From the NCBI GenBank assembly GCA_946807835.1, contig OX327711.1, positions 14,109,501-14,173,500 on the forward strand: DNA of 64,000 bases. Reading direction: 5' to 3'. Positions 35,301-46,203 of the stretch are shown piece after piece. The position numbers were made by a program, and so were the translations under genes. The stretch's first letter is position 1, and each line of letters begins with the position of its first letter. The notes below the pieces were generated by a model. The model was not told the origin of the DNA, searched no databases, and saw nothing but the letters and a program-made list of their open reading frames with translations. This DNA comes from Ailanthus altissimus. Lineage: Eukaryota > Streptophyta > Magnoliopsida > Sapindales > Simaroubaceae.

Positions 35301-38300
35301 TCATTACTACAGAAAAAGATGGACAAAAATTTGAGAACCAAAACTTAAAAAATATAGAAGAAATACTTTTTCATTTCATATACAAGCAAGTAGAGAGAGA
35401 GATGAAGCAAAGAACTTAAATATAACTTGGAAACTGAGCGACGAGAAAATATAAAATCCAACTCCAAGCAAGCACATGCACGCGCACACACACTTCAAAA
35501 TCACTGAAAACCAAAAATTTGAAAACTTACTTGGATGACAACAATAAGATACCTAAGTCTCCAGGCTCCTTTCCTTACAATCCAACCACGTACATAAGAT
35601 TGAATGATGATGGCTGACCTGGTTGTAACTTTGTATTGCTGGAAGGCCCTCCAACATCTTAGGAATCGGAAATGACTTTGAATTTTTAGCGCTGCTTGCT
35701 TCTGATTTAAGAACCTCCTTCTTACCAACCAACCACGGACATGACTCTGAACTTTAGTTGCAGCAAAGTAATGCCTCTGGAGGGACCTGCATGATACAAA
35801 ATTCCTCCAAGCAAACTGAATTTTAAGTACTGCTTCTACTTCCAAGTCATTATCATCCTTTCCTTGACACATAAGTGGCACTTCATTAATTTCAGCAAAC
35901 CTACAAACAAATTGCTCATCATCTGCAACACCACTAAGTTGATCAGGAGTGGGTGCACCATGAACTACAATTTTGCCAGCCTGCCGTCTGCGAGTGATCC
36001 ATATTCTAGCTGCTCTTTGGATGAGCAATACTGACCTTTTTAACTTAACAAAACGATGTCTCTCTATAATGAACTCGACATATCTCCCACGTTTTTCATA
36101 TTGTTTCCATTTCCCTGTTCAGTTAATGAAACAGATTAATCAAGTGAGAATTGAATTAACTTGCACAACATCATAAAAAAAAAAAATTCAGGAAGAATAA
36201 TGAGAACACCTTTTCTAGCGTTGGAAGTATTAAGCACTGAATTATGTTTCACAGCTAACCAAGCTCGGATGGCCATTTGCAAAAATGAAACTGCATTCCT
36301 TATTTTCTGAAAATTCTGACGTTCAATCCATCTCCTGCAATGACACTGTATAACTTTCGCAGCATTTCCTGCAGCCATTAACACAGCAATGGCTATATAA
36401 AGAAAGAAGAAAGGCACAAGATCAATTATAGAAATTTCCCTTATTCTTCTTGCTGCAAATTAAACTACCAATCTGTTCATTTTCATTTACAATCGCACAA
36501 ACAGATATGACAATAAAATTGGTTATCTACACAAATAACCAACCTACAACATCTTCAAGGAGAAAGTGGTAACACACAGCAAAGGGAAATTCCATTAACT
36601 GCGATTCAGCAACAATATTCAACTCGAGGGTGAACCATTTGATTTATCCTATTATAACTAAAAAGAAGTTAAAGGTTGATAATGGCTGATCCCATTAGAA
36701 CGCACGAGTCAGATGACAACAAATCCTCATCAAAATAGTGCTAAAATAGCTTCATAACAGCCAACCTCTTTCAATGTTAATGTTGTTTTTGCTAGTTGCG
36801 AAGGTCTGCAAAGTAGAACTAGGACACTTAGAGGCACTTTTGTAGTTTTGTTCAGCCATTTCTCTCCACCATGCCTGGAGGGCCTTGAACTTCCTCAATG
36901 CATCTGTATTCAATTAAGAATGTAAGTGGAAAGAGAAACAAATTAAATGTAACTAACAGTCTGAACTTTTAATTTTTAAAGAAAATTTTCCTTCACAATT
37001 TTAGGAAGTTCCAAGGTTATAAACGGTACAGGGCGGCTTCTTAAAAGCAATAACCGATACATGTGAAAGGATTGTATCCTCTAGAAGGTGTCATCTCTTG
37101 CTAATGATAAAGACACTGAATCTGCTACTATCTAGTACTCAAATAGGACAATTACAGATGAAACTAAACTGAGGCCTAAACGAAAGATAGCCGTGAAACA
37201 GGCACAATGTTTCCAAGCAATTTTGCTAATGAATCAAGCAGAGGTAAACTGGGGGGAACATAATTGCAAACTTACTACACATCCAACCTGCACTGTAATA
37301 TTACAAGGTTATATACTACAGATATAGATATATCTGGAGAAGAAACAGTCCATCAGCCTGAACAGCCTACATAACTTGCTAAAGAAAAGTACAACTTAAT
37401 ATAAGAATGAGCACCTTCGCTGTCGTGCCCTTCTTCTCGATCCAACAGTGCTTCAGAATTCACAATCCTGTCATCAATATATGAGTGTCTCCTCTCTGTA
37501 CTTGGACAATTACAACCCAACAGTTTATGAAAGTTCAGTTGATCCTAGAAAGCAGACAAAAAATCATTAAAACAACTTTTCATGGTGTAGCTCAGAGATC
37601 ATTCAGCATAATACTCCTATTATTACCATATTCTTCTTGACAATCAGCTGAGATGAGAGGAAGACCAATAAAATTACCACACATCGATCATTACATGCAC
37701 CATTATGTTCAAGTATGTCACTCATTTGCAGAACCTGTAAACAGAAGATTTACTAGCATAATGAGAAGTGACAAATGATATTGCAATACAACAAACGCAT
37801 GCGTGTGCACATGGGTAAAAAACAGTTAAACGTGTCCACTCGTCGTCTTATAAAAACATGCTCAATTACTATTTACAGATAGTACAAGCTAGCGAATCAC
37901 CTCAGAATATGAATAACAAAAATTTTACTTAGAGCATCTTTAACTGAGCATTGCATCATAAAAGTAACGAAATGTAAATTGTTTCCTGGTGCCTCAAACA
38001 GGAAGAAAAAACAATGTTAAAACCTACCTCAGGGAAGTTTCCCAATATCATTATCAGTTTTTGCAACAATGCAAGGTTGTGAAATGCATCTGTGTAATTA
38101 GTGGTTGACACAATTGATTCTTCACCCCTTGCTACAAGAAGGTCCTGTGACCAATGATCAAATTATAAAACACAGACTCGAGCAGAAGACTGGTGGGGGT
38201 TCAAACTTGGTTGGATATAAAAAATATACGGCACCTTAGAAGAACAAGAACAACTAAGTTCCTTCCGGAAGTAAAAATCAAGCAAGCACCATACGGCTTT

Positions 38301-41300
38301 TCCATCAGTCAATGAAGCAAAATTGTTGACCTGAAAATCGTACTTTTTGCAAATCACCTGCAAAACATAAAATTTCGTAGAATGAAGAGTTGTGGTATGA
38401 AGAAGATACAAATGGAATTTTAGTAGCCCAAAAGTAATTGATCTAAAACAAAAACTTAGAAAATGAAATAAAAACATTAAGAGAGAGCTTAACAGCAACA
38501 AGCAAAAACAAGCATTGTGAAGTAAGAGAGAGGAAGGGAGGATCTAACATTGGTAATTACATTCTTGAAATTCGAAGTACCTAATGGCTTAAAGCTTAAC
38601 CTTCATAACTTTACGATATACTAACACATATAGCCTGTTCATCCCATTACAAAATGTTTGGATTCCATTGAATGACAATAATATTTAAGTGTGGATCAGA
38701 CTTTACTACATTGAGATATAATTTATTGCATAAGAAAGAACAAGTACAAAATTATGCCCACAAAAATATATCAACCCAAAACTCTCTCATACACACACAA
38801 ACCTGTGCACAACCAACCACCCCCACCCAACACACACACACATACACAGATCCCTTGTTCAGTTCTTTCAGATTAACCACCCTGCACTGAACCTAATAAC
38901 AGTTCAAATCAGAAAAAGAATAACCGAAATGAAAGCAATTCAACTGAGCAGGAACTCAATTGACCTGATCCATTCTTTTCCTTTGCAATACTCACCAATG
39001 TAATTTTACCTTATGAAATGGAGAATAAGAAGAAAAAGGATTTGGGTGTAATGTTCTTCCACCCATACATACAATTTCAAATGTGAAGTTTAATATTCTG
39101 CAAGTTATATTAATTAACTACATATCTCATCTTAAGTTCTACATCAGTAATAAAAGATACAGAAAAAAAAAAGGAGGGGGAAAATAAGTGAAAAGAAACA
39201 AAATGAACATTCCATATGCTGGAACTCATATGTATCCACGTGTATAAATATTTCTAAGATATATCCAGACACACAGCTATTAATCCAACCACTCAAAAAT
39301 AGTACTAAAAGCAAGGAGAAAGAAATTTAGATACATCTTCTTCCATGAGCAGTAATACCTGGATCCAATTCAAAAGCAAATCTGAAGGAGCAGAATTAAC
39401 ACTGTTCAAGCTGTCCTGTTAAAACAAAATAAGAAAAAAAATTAAAATTCAGCCAGTTTCCCCAAATTTAATCCTAACTTACTTTAAATGTCTCTTCATC
39501 ATATCCTTTGTCTAAAAAAGCTATATATATGAATATATCCAGTTTGAAGCATACCACACTGGTGCTGCCAATTTTGCAAATTTCCTCTGTTAGGATTTCT
39601 TGGTTTATCAAAAGTGGTAGCTGCAGATTCAAAACAATACAAATTATCCGACTAATAAATTGACATCCACAAGCACTAAATAATGTCCGATGCCAAGATT
39701 TTCAAAATTTGAGATAACGATAAACAAAACCAGTTTCACCTGCAAGTGCACAAACATGTTCCATAGCAAGGAAATAATAAGTTCTTTATCTCCACTGGAA
39801 ACATCATCTTCCACAATTGCTGTTCCATCTTCATCATATAACTTTACACCAGCCTGCCTTAAATACTGTAGAGCAATGCCGCAATTCGCCAAATTCTTTT
39901 TGTGAGTATCTGATGGAACTATCATTTTCTGCTACATATGACAGTAAACTCTATCATAAGAAAATTCAATCTATTTCAATTTAGTAATTGGCCATCAAAA
40001 TATATTTAACAAAGCCAACCAGAAGGATTGAGGAGTCCTGTAGCAAGAGTTGAATGATTCTGCCAAGCCGCACCCCATCTTGGAGATCTACAAACAAATT
40101 AGTCACTTTGAAATCGTACTCAAGGAGGGGACACTGCACCAAGAAAACATTTTACTGTTAAAGAAATTAGTTAATAATATCTTTCTTATGAAATTTTTGT
40201 GAGTTATTCTAATCATTAAGGAATGAAGGCCTAAACGTTCAGGCACTGAATCAAATTCATTCTAAATGTGCCTCTGTGCAGTATAAATACACACATGCAG
40301 AGCCTAACCCACCTGCTGGTAAGAAACTTTGAACCCAACAATAACTAGGTGTGCAAAGAGATTTCCTTCTCCATGCATTACCTCTGATGATAAGAAATCT
40401 AATTTTACATGATAGGGAAAAAAAATCAGCCTCTAAAGGAACAAGCATAAATTTCAAAACAACTAACAGAATATTGAACAAGTAAAAAGAAAAAAGCATT
40501 TACCAACAATCATTTGGCGGCTTGATTTGATATCAGACTGTACGGAGAATAGAAGAGGAGAACCTCCATCAAGTCCATCTATACCATATTTAAGAGGAAG
40601 GGTGCTCTGAGATTTAGCTCTATCAAGTATTAGAACAAGCAACAAAAATCTTTTCAATATAACATTCCCCAAAGTCTCATAGTAACCCGGTCTATATAAA
40701 CCCTCAACCTTCTTGTTATAAGCATAAGCTTTTGCTAAGCCAGCGTGAGATAAAAACTGCTTCTCAATCATCATTCGTAAAAATGCCATTTCTTGATCAG
40801 AATTAACATATTCTTCATTTGACAGCAAGGAATCCCCACCAAAAATAATGTAGAGTCCAATTCGAAGCCAGATTGGGTTATAACACATAAGAATACTAGC
40901 AGCCTTCCCCTTCATTCCAACATCAGTCACTATAGGACAATGTGACCTCATTTTCAGTCGCCTCTCATCAATATTCTGATTAAATAGACCAAAAACGAAA
41001 CAAAGTTAATGATTATCAACTCTTGCAACAACAGTTCTAAAGTTACAAAAATAGATTCAATTGATAGAACCTAACTTTTTTATTCTATTAAACAATACGT
41101 GCTTAAAAAATTATTAGTTAATTCAACTAGTAAAACCTCTCTTAGGATAGTATAAGAGATCTGGAGTTTAAATCCCACTTGTAATATTCATTTAATCTTT
41201 AAAAAGAATAGGAAAATAAGCAACTCATGCTTCTAAATTATTTAATAAAAATTTTAGAAACCAAACCTTGGTGACATGACTCATTATGTCGAAAATCTCC

Positions 41301-41947
41301 TTGCAACTTCCCAAACTCAAGTATACTCTCATCCTTTGCTTCAGATCATCGAAACTACAAACATCCTTCAGCGAGTTCCTCAAAGTTAGGTACTTTGTAT
41401 CCGAAACTCTACCTCCACATTCCACGTCAGCGTCGTCACCTCTCCACCACGTGTCCCGCTGCCGCTTTGGGTCGCGCCACATCATCACCTCCCCTCCCTC
41501 CCTCTTCCCCTTCGTGGTCCCCGCATTACCAGAATCAAATTTATCGCATCCGCATGACTTTGGGTTTTCGAGAAGGAAATTGAGCCACGCGGTGAGGGAT
41601 TTGGCGAGCGACTTGAGTGACTGTTCCTTTTTAATCTGTGACTTGTAAGCCGATTTTGATTGTTCGAGCTCGAGCGACTTGAGCCGCCGGGCCACTGCTG
41701 TCTTCGACTTGGACCGGGCAGAAGGCGGCCCGCGGCGGTAATAGGAAGAGGATGATTTCGGCGTGTGTTTGGATGCGGTGAAAAATTGTTGTGGGCAGGG
41801 AGATTGGTTGAAATTCGGAGGATGTGAGGGGCGTTTTGGGGTTTTGAAATTTGATATGTCTTTTAGAAGCAAGCAGGAAGATGGCCGTCGTCGATAGAGT
41901 GACGATGACGGTAACGGTGACGGAAACGGCTGTTGATCGCCATCCAT
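32370..41947 (-). CDS. ASPM: Plant ASPM (abnormal spindle) homologue: CH domains, IQ repeats, armadillo-like C-terminus
   Basis: Twenty exons in coding order: 41947-41267, 40975-40504, 40344-40313, 40133-40020, 39928-39740, 39620-39555, 39415-39359, 38357-38235, 38144-38028, 37734-37627, 37544-37415, 36903-36766, 36392-36210, 36114-35531, 34696-34519, 34215-33974, 33613-33424, 33066-32841, 32749-32594, 32457-32370. They join in one frame of 1357 residues. Residues 1-227 are basic and Ser/Pro-rich. Conserved ASPM sequence and two calponin-homology segments follow (about 395-440 with LQDGVRLGRI, 538-570 with LTDGKAVW). About twelve IQ motifs lie between residues 745 and 1155, then an armadillo-like region (about 1160-1300). 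ASPM proteins bind calmodulin through IQ motifs and organise spindle microtubules in dividing cells. The start is the first in-frame ATG. All introns are GT-AG. Confidence 0.92.
33688..33753. repeat. Perfect 33-bp tandem duplication in an ASPM intron
   Basis: ACATTTTAACTTGG...CAACCCA occurs twice without a gap (33688-33720 and 33721-33753) and without a mismatch, so it is recent. It lies in the intron between the exons at 34215-33974 and 33613-33424. Confidence 0.92.
34247..34440 (+). mobile_element. Possible short solo LTR in an ASPM intron
   Basis: The 194 bp unit begins TGTTGAAGC and ends GTAGTAACA. It contains an internal TATATAAAAG box, as in the U3 region of an LTR, and is flanked by AATAT and ATTAT (one mismatch). 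It fits a small Copia-type or TRIM solo LTR inserted in the intron 34216-34518... of this gene. The one-base difference in the flanks and the ambiguous right end lower confidence. Confidence 0.4.
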
Positions 41948-42008
41948 TGGCTCGGAATCGACGAAATTTGTGAGAGAGATGAGAGTAGTGAGTAGTGAAT
42001 GCAGAGTG

Positions 42009-42015
42009 CCGTTGG
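42009..42015 (-). promoter_or_regulatory. AACGG core (partial MSA element) in the ASPM leader
   Basis: The coding strand reads CCAACGG about 65 bases upstream of the start codon. This is the core of the M-phase-specific activator element bound by three-repeat MYB factors, and ASPM is expected to be a G2/M gene. Only the core matches, so the site is weak evidence. Confidence 0.25.
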
Positions 42016-42105
42016 TTAAATTTCTTGCCAAATTTGTCGGAGAGAGAAATGAGAGGGAGACTGTTCCAGTTTTGAATTTGAATTTAGTACTGGTGGGGGG
42101 TGGGG

Positions 42106-42139
42106 CACGTGCGGGAGCCTTGGTGAGACTTTACACGTG
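42106..42139 (-). promoter_or_regulatory. Pair of G-boxes upstream of ASPM
   Basis: CACGTG occurs at 42106-42111 and 42134-42139, 28 bases apart, about 160-190 bases upstream of the ASPM start codon. G-boxes bind bZIP and bHLH factors. The second sits in the palindrome TTACACGTGTAA. Confidence 0.5.
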
Positions 42140-43530
42140 TAAAGGGCATTATTACGGAAAAGTCATAAAATATTGTTACATTTACATCAATTATTTTACT
42201 GATTCAATTTCATTGCAATACCAAATAATCATAATAATAATAATAATAATTGTGAGTTGATTTGTTAATTCTCGGAGGAAAAAAGAACACCTTGTAGGTT
42301 TGGTTTTGTTTTTTTAAATGCTTTTAATTGAAAATATTGTTAAAATAAGAGGATTTTGTATAATTAATTATGAAAAAAATAAAAGCATAAAAGGATAAAT
42401 TCGGTAAAATCTTCTGTGGAACATATTCATTAAAAAATATATTGTATATTTTAATTATACAAATGATTTTCATCACTAATGATATTTTTAAGACATGCGA
42501 TTAGGAATAGTAAAATTATTTGATAAAATTTTAAATAAGTTTAATACGTAAATTTAAAATATATTGTAGATTTGAGACGAGTATAAATTTAATAAAATAT
42601 CTATAAAAATTTACATAATATATATTAATTTTTATAAAAAAAAAAAGCTAAAAGGTCAAAATTTTAAAAATTTGTATATATTGTTTGTAACCCAATTTTC
42701 ATCAATCTTTTGTTCTATTTTGTTTTTGTCATTGACTCTCCAATCTCAACCAATTTCATTTTCACTTCTCCACTACCACTTCTCATATTGTTTGGATTTC
42801 TACTCTCAACTGGTAAGTTATACAATTTCAATCTTCTCTCTTTAAAGAGATTTATAACAACATTGTGATACTTATTAATATTAGATTTTTTTTTTTTTCG
42901 AATTGTATGCTTCACAACAATTATCTGCAAATTGCTAACCAAATCTTCATTGAATTGTTGGGGTCAAAAGACTCGGCTCTTCAGGATTTGCTTTCTTGGA
43001 CAGTCTATTTATAGCTAGCAAATGTACAGAATCTGGACCCCTAACTGCAAGAGGAGTAGTTTTTATAAATTTTCGTGTTGTTTATTTATTCTTATCGTAA
43101 GGCTGGATGGTTCATAATAGGAGAGGGTGGGGAAAAGGGCATAGAATAAAGTCTTATATATCAAGAGCATATCATTGCTTTTTTTTTTTTTTTTGTTGAA
43201 ATGTTATATATATCAGGTGTCAAATAGAGCACATTTTCAAGTTGTAATATAAACGAACAATGTTTTCATCTCTCATGTAACAGCAACGTGAAGCATGTTT
43301 TTTATTTATACTCATGTTTGATGACTTGATTTTCTTTATAAAGAGTTTAATTTATATTAATGATAACAATATTAAAAATGATTTGATAAGATTTAAAGTG
43401 AGATTGGTATACAAAATTAAAGCTTATAACGAATTTGAATTAAGTACGAATTTCATAAAAAAAATTATAAATACCTGCAATAGATATTCAAAGATAATAC
43501 ATTTTTAAATTTTTTTTTTTAAAAAAGATA
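42140..43530. other. Intergenic; no supported gene
   Basis: It holds a short ATA/AAT microsatellite (42227-42249) and AT-rich DNA. A stretch at 42700-43070 has a T-rich leader, a GTAAGT-like site at 42815 and a 23-codon frame ending in TAG; it could be a gene fragment, but nothing in it is recognisable. Confidence 0.4.
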
Positions 43531-43539
43531 ATTTATTGT

Positions 43540-43910
43540 GTATTACATGCTTAGCGCACTTAGCATGCGTGCTAAGAGCACATATTGCGTGTTTACTATA
43601 GACTCCTAACATGCATGCTAAGCATTAGGCATACAACATTGTACACTTGACATGCATTTTTAGCACGTATGTTAAGTACTAGGTGCGCACCATTGTATGC
43701 TTAGTATGCACGCTTAGCACACGTGTTAAGCGTACGATGTTGCATGCTTTTAACGTTTGCTCTTAACATACATTCTAAGTGTTTCACATTTAGCTTGCGC
43801 TCTTAATATGCATACTAAACATTAGGCGTGCAACATTGCGCACTTAGCGTGCATTCCTAGCACACGTGCTGAGGCCGTTAGCTATACAACATTGCATGCT
43901 TTTATTGTTC
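43540..43910. repeat. Diverged tandem repeat rich in GCATGC/ATGCAT palindromes
   Basis: Variants of a roughly 50 bp unit are repeated about seven times. The theme is ATTAGGCATACAACATTG, then CTTAGCATGC, then TAGCACACGTGTTAAG. Clear unit starts are at 43624, 43678 and 43821. Each unit contains short self-complementary words (GCATGC, ATGCAT, TTAGCATGCGTGCTAA). It is GC-richer than its flanks and contains no frame. It resembles a decayed minisatellite. Confidence 0.75.
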
Positions 43911-44503
43911 AATTATAGCACATGTACTGATTGTTATGTACTTATTATCAGCCCTCGTAAATTTTATAGATAATTCATTGTAGGTTTGATAATGAGTATA
44001 TACCTGATAGAGCAGGTTTGGTATTAAAATTCTAATTTCATAATAAATTTAAAAAAAAATTAATATTTTATTTTTAAAACGAATACGAATATAAATTTAG
44101 GAGTATTCAACCTAAATCTAATCCGCTGCCATCCTTTCATGCAATTATATGTTATGTATTTGTATTAATTGAAATTACTTTATATTTAAATTAAGAAAAG
44201 TTGTCTTTTCAATAATCAATTCAAATCACACGAAATAATTATTTTGAAAATAGTATTGCATTTACATAGGTGAAATTTGCATTCTAATTGATGTATCACC
44301 GGTAATTATTATATTTGTTGACTTTTTATTTTTTATTAATATTATAATTATATAATATTAACCAATAATGAATACAACAAATGTCATATTAGTTAAAATA
44401 TAAATTTTATATTTCAATAATATAAGTATAATATTATTTTTATTTTAAATTTTATTGTTTCTTATATAAAATTTTAAATTTAATTTTTTTATAAGAGAAA
44501 AGG
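43911..44503. other. Intergenic, AT-rich, nothing recognised
   Basis: Low-complexity sequence between the tandem repeat and the nested TIR elements, with no frame and no repeat structure that I can name. Confidence 0.45.
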
Positions 44504-45322
44504 ATTGTTGGACCCCTTATTTGATCAAATTGTCTTAAACACCCACTTATTTTAAAACTACTTAAAAGACTACTTTTTAAAGTATGTTTAAGGCATAAAA
44601 CACCCCCTAATGAGGGTCTTTCAGGTAGGACTAGACAAATTTCAGGTTTGGTTCAGTTTTGGCTTAAACCGAACCTAACCCAATTGGTTCCTTTCAACCG
44701 AACTAAACCCGAATGGAATTGGTTCAATTCTGATCGAATTTGGTTCAATTATCCATTCTAAATTCATTATCATTCAAATTTTACTTTCCAAATTCATTAA
44801 ACATAAGTCACAACACAACAATGGGCCATTGTTTTAGACCTTCGCTGGCAACAATAAGGGCAGGCAGGCGGCACGACAAAACCGCGATAGTTGATAGCAA
44901 CAATTGATGACAGCAACAGCTTTTAGCTTATTTGAGTTTTGTTCTGAGTCTGAAAGTGAAAGATGAACGAAAGTGAAGAAAGCCCTAAAACACGTTTTTT
45001 AATTTTGTATTTTATTTTTTTAGGCCGAAATGTAGCATTTTGGCCAAGCCGAATTCGGTATATGGATCGGCTTTTGGTTCATGTGAAACTGAATCAAAAA
45101 CCGATTAAACCGATTGATTCAGACAAAATTGAACCAATCGGTTTACTAACCTCAATCGAACTACACAAAATTAAAAAATTTTAGTTGAATTCAATCAATT
45201 AACCGGTTCATCTGAACTAGTGTTCAGTCCTATATTCAAGTGCCAAACGGGGGTTTTCATATAATTTTAAAATTAAAAAAAGTGTTTAAGGTAATTAAAC
45301 TTAATTAGGGAGGTCCAACAAT
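44504..45322. mobile_element. Outer TIR element (MITE) split by a second element
   Basis: The left end ATTGTTGGACCCCTTATTTGATCAAATTGTCTTAAACAC corresponds, with several mismatches, to the reverse complement of the right end at about 45285-45322 (ATTGTTGGACCTCCCTAATT, then CCTTAAACAC). Inverted ends of about 40 bp enclose only about 200 bp of their own sequence, as in a miniature inverted-repeat element. The rest is an inserted element. The family and target duplication were not determined. Confidence 0.6.
44626..45232. mobile_element. Inner non-autonomous hAT-like element
   Basis: The ends TAGGACTAGACA and TGTTCAGTCCTA are inverted repeats with two mismatches. Just inside both, GGTTC/GAACC and CCGGTT/AACCGG words recur many times, a feature of hAT elements, where they serve as transposase sites. 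The eight flanking bases (CTTTCAGG and TATTCAAG) match at five positions. No transposase is encoded; a 73-codon frame inside is incidental. Confidence 0.55.
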
Positions 45323-46119
45323 TTTTTTCCTTTTTTTTAAAATTTCGATTATTCAAATAGGAATAAAAATTTTTCTCTACTCCTTGTATAACTGCTTGAT
45401 CCACTGCACTACTGCTCTCAATTTTTCAAGTTTTATTATTTTAGTAAATTTTTTATTAGCAAATTGTGCAAAGTATTTTCATTTCATAAGATTTTTATTG
45501 TTTAGAATAAGGTTATTCTAATTTTAAGTGTTTGTTATTTAATTTCTTTACATATTATTCTTTTTTATGGTGTTTATTTCTTTGTAGTTGATACAAAAAT
45601 TACATAAAAAAAGAAATAAAGTCTATTAAAAATTATGCAACTCCATACATAAAACTTTGGAGAGAAAAAAAAAAAGAAAAATTAGAGCAGTAATTTTGCA
45701 TTAAATTTTTTTTAAAAATAAAATAATTTTTATAATAAAAATTATTTATTTAATATTTAAAGACCTATTTAAAATTTTGCTGAAGGTCCCAAAATCGTTT
45801 TCTTAGTGGCATACAAAAAACCAATAAGAAAATGATCATTCTGCCATAAAAAAAAAATACATTAAATGACAGTAGCGCATTGAATTTTCCAGCAACCATA
45901 GCCAAGCTGATATAGCAATGAACATGGCCTGTTTGTACTCAGGGAAGGGTTCCAAATCATTTTTGTAGATGATTCAAATATATAAGGACAATACCATATG
46001 TTGATCTCATCAACAAGAGAGAAAACCATAGTACATCAAACATGTAGATCAACATATCTCTTGTATCTGTGTCAATGTGTATGAGCAACAACGACAAAGA
46101 AAACAGCCAAAATGTTTCA
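45323..46119. other. Upstream flank of the cytochrome P450 gene
   Basis: AT-rich, with no coding frame. The last 150-200 bases are presumably the promoter of the P450 gene. Confidence 0.5.
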
Positions 46120-46128
46120 CTATAAAAG
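46120..46128 (+). promoter_or_regulatory. TATA box of the cytochrome P450 gene
   Basis: CTATAAAAG stands 76 bases before the start codon, a normal spacing for a plant gene with a short leader. Confidence 0.55.
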
Positions 46129-46203
46129 TTTTCCTATGAGTAAGAATCCTTATTAGTCTCCCTAATTTTCATATTCTTTGCCATCTTTTTTTTATAATAA
46201 GCC

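Noticed and set aside
41286..41648. A 120-codon plus-strand frame
   Set aside because: It is the antisense shadow of the first ASPM exon, whose minus-strand frame is supported by the family and by continuous splicing.
41948..42031. Upstream extension of the ASPM frame starting at a TTG codon
   Set aside because: There is no ATG in this extension. Nuclear plant genes start almost always at ATG, and the first in-frame ATG is at 41947.
42700..43070. A possible short gene with T-rich leader and a GTAAGT site
   Set aside because: The only frame is about 23 codons and ends in TAG. No start codon context, second exon or known motif supports it.
44963..45184. A 73-codon frame beginning MNESEES
   Set aside because: It lies wholly inside the non-autonomous hAT-like element and ends in its GGTTC-rich subterminal repeats. 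It resembles no protein I know.
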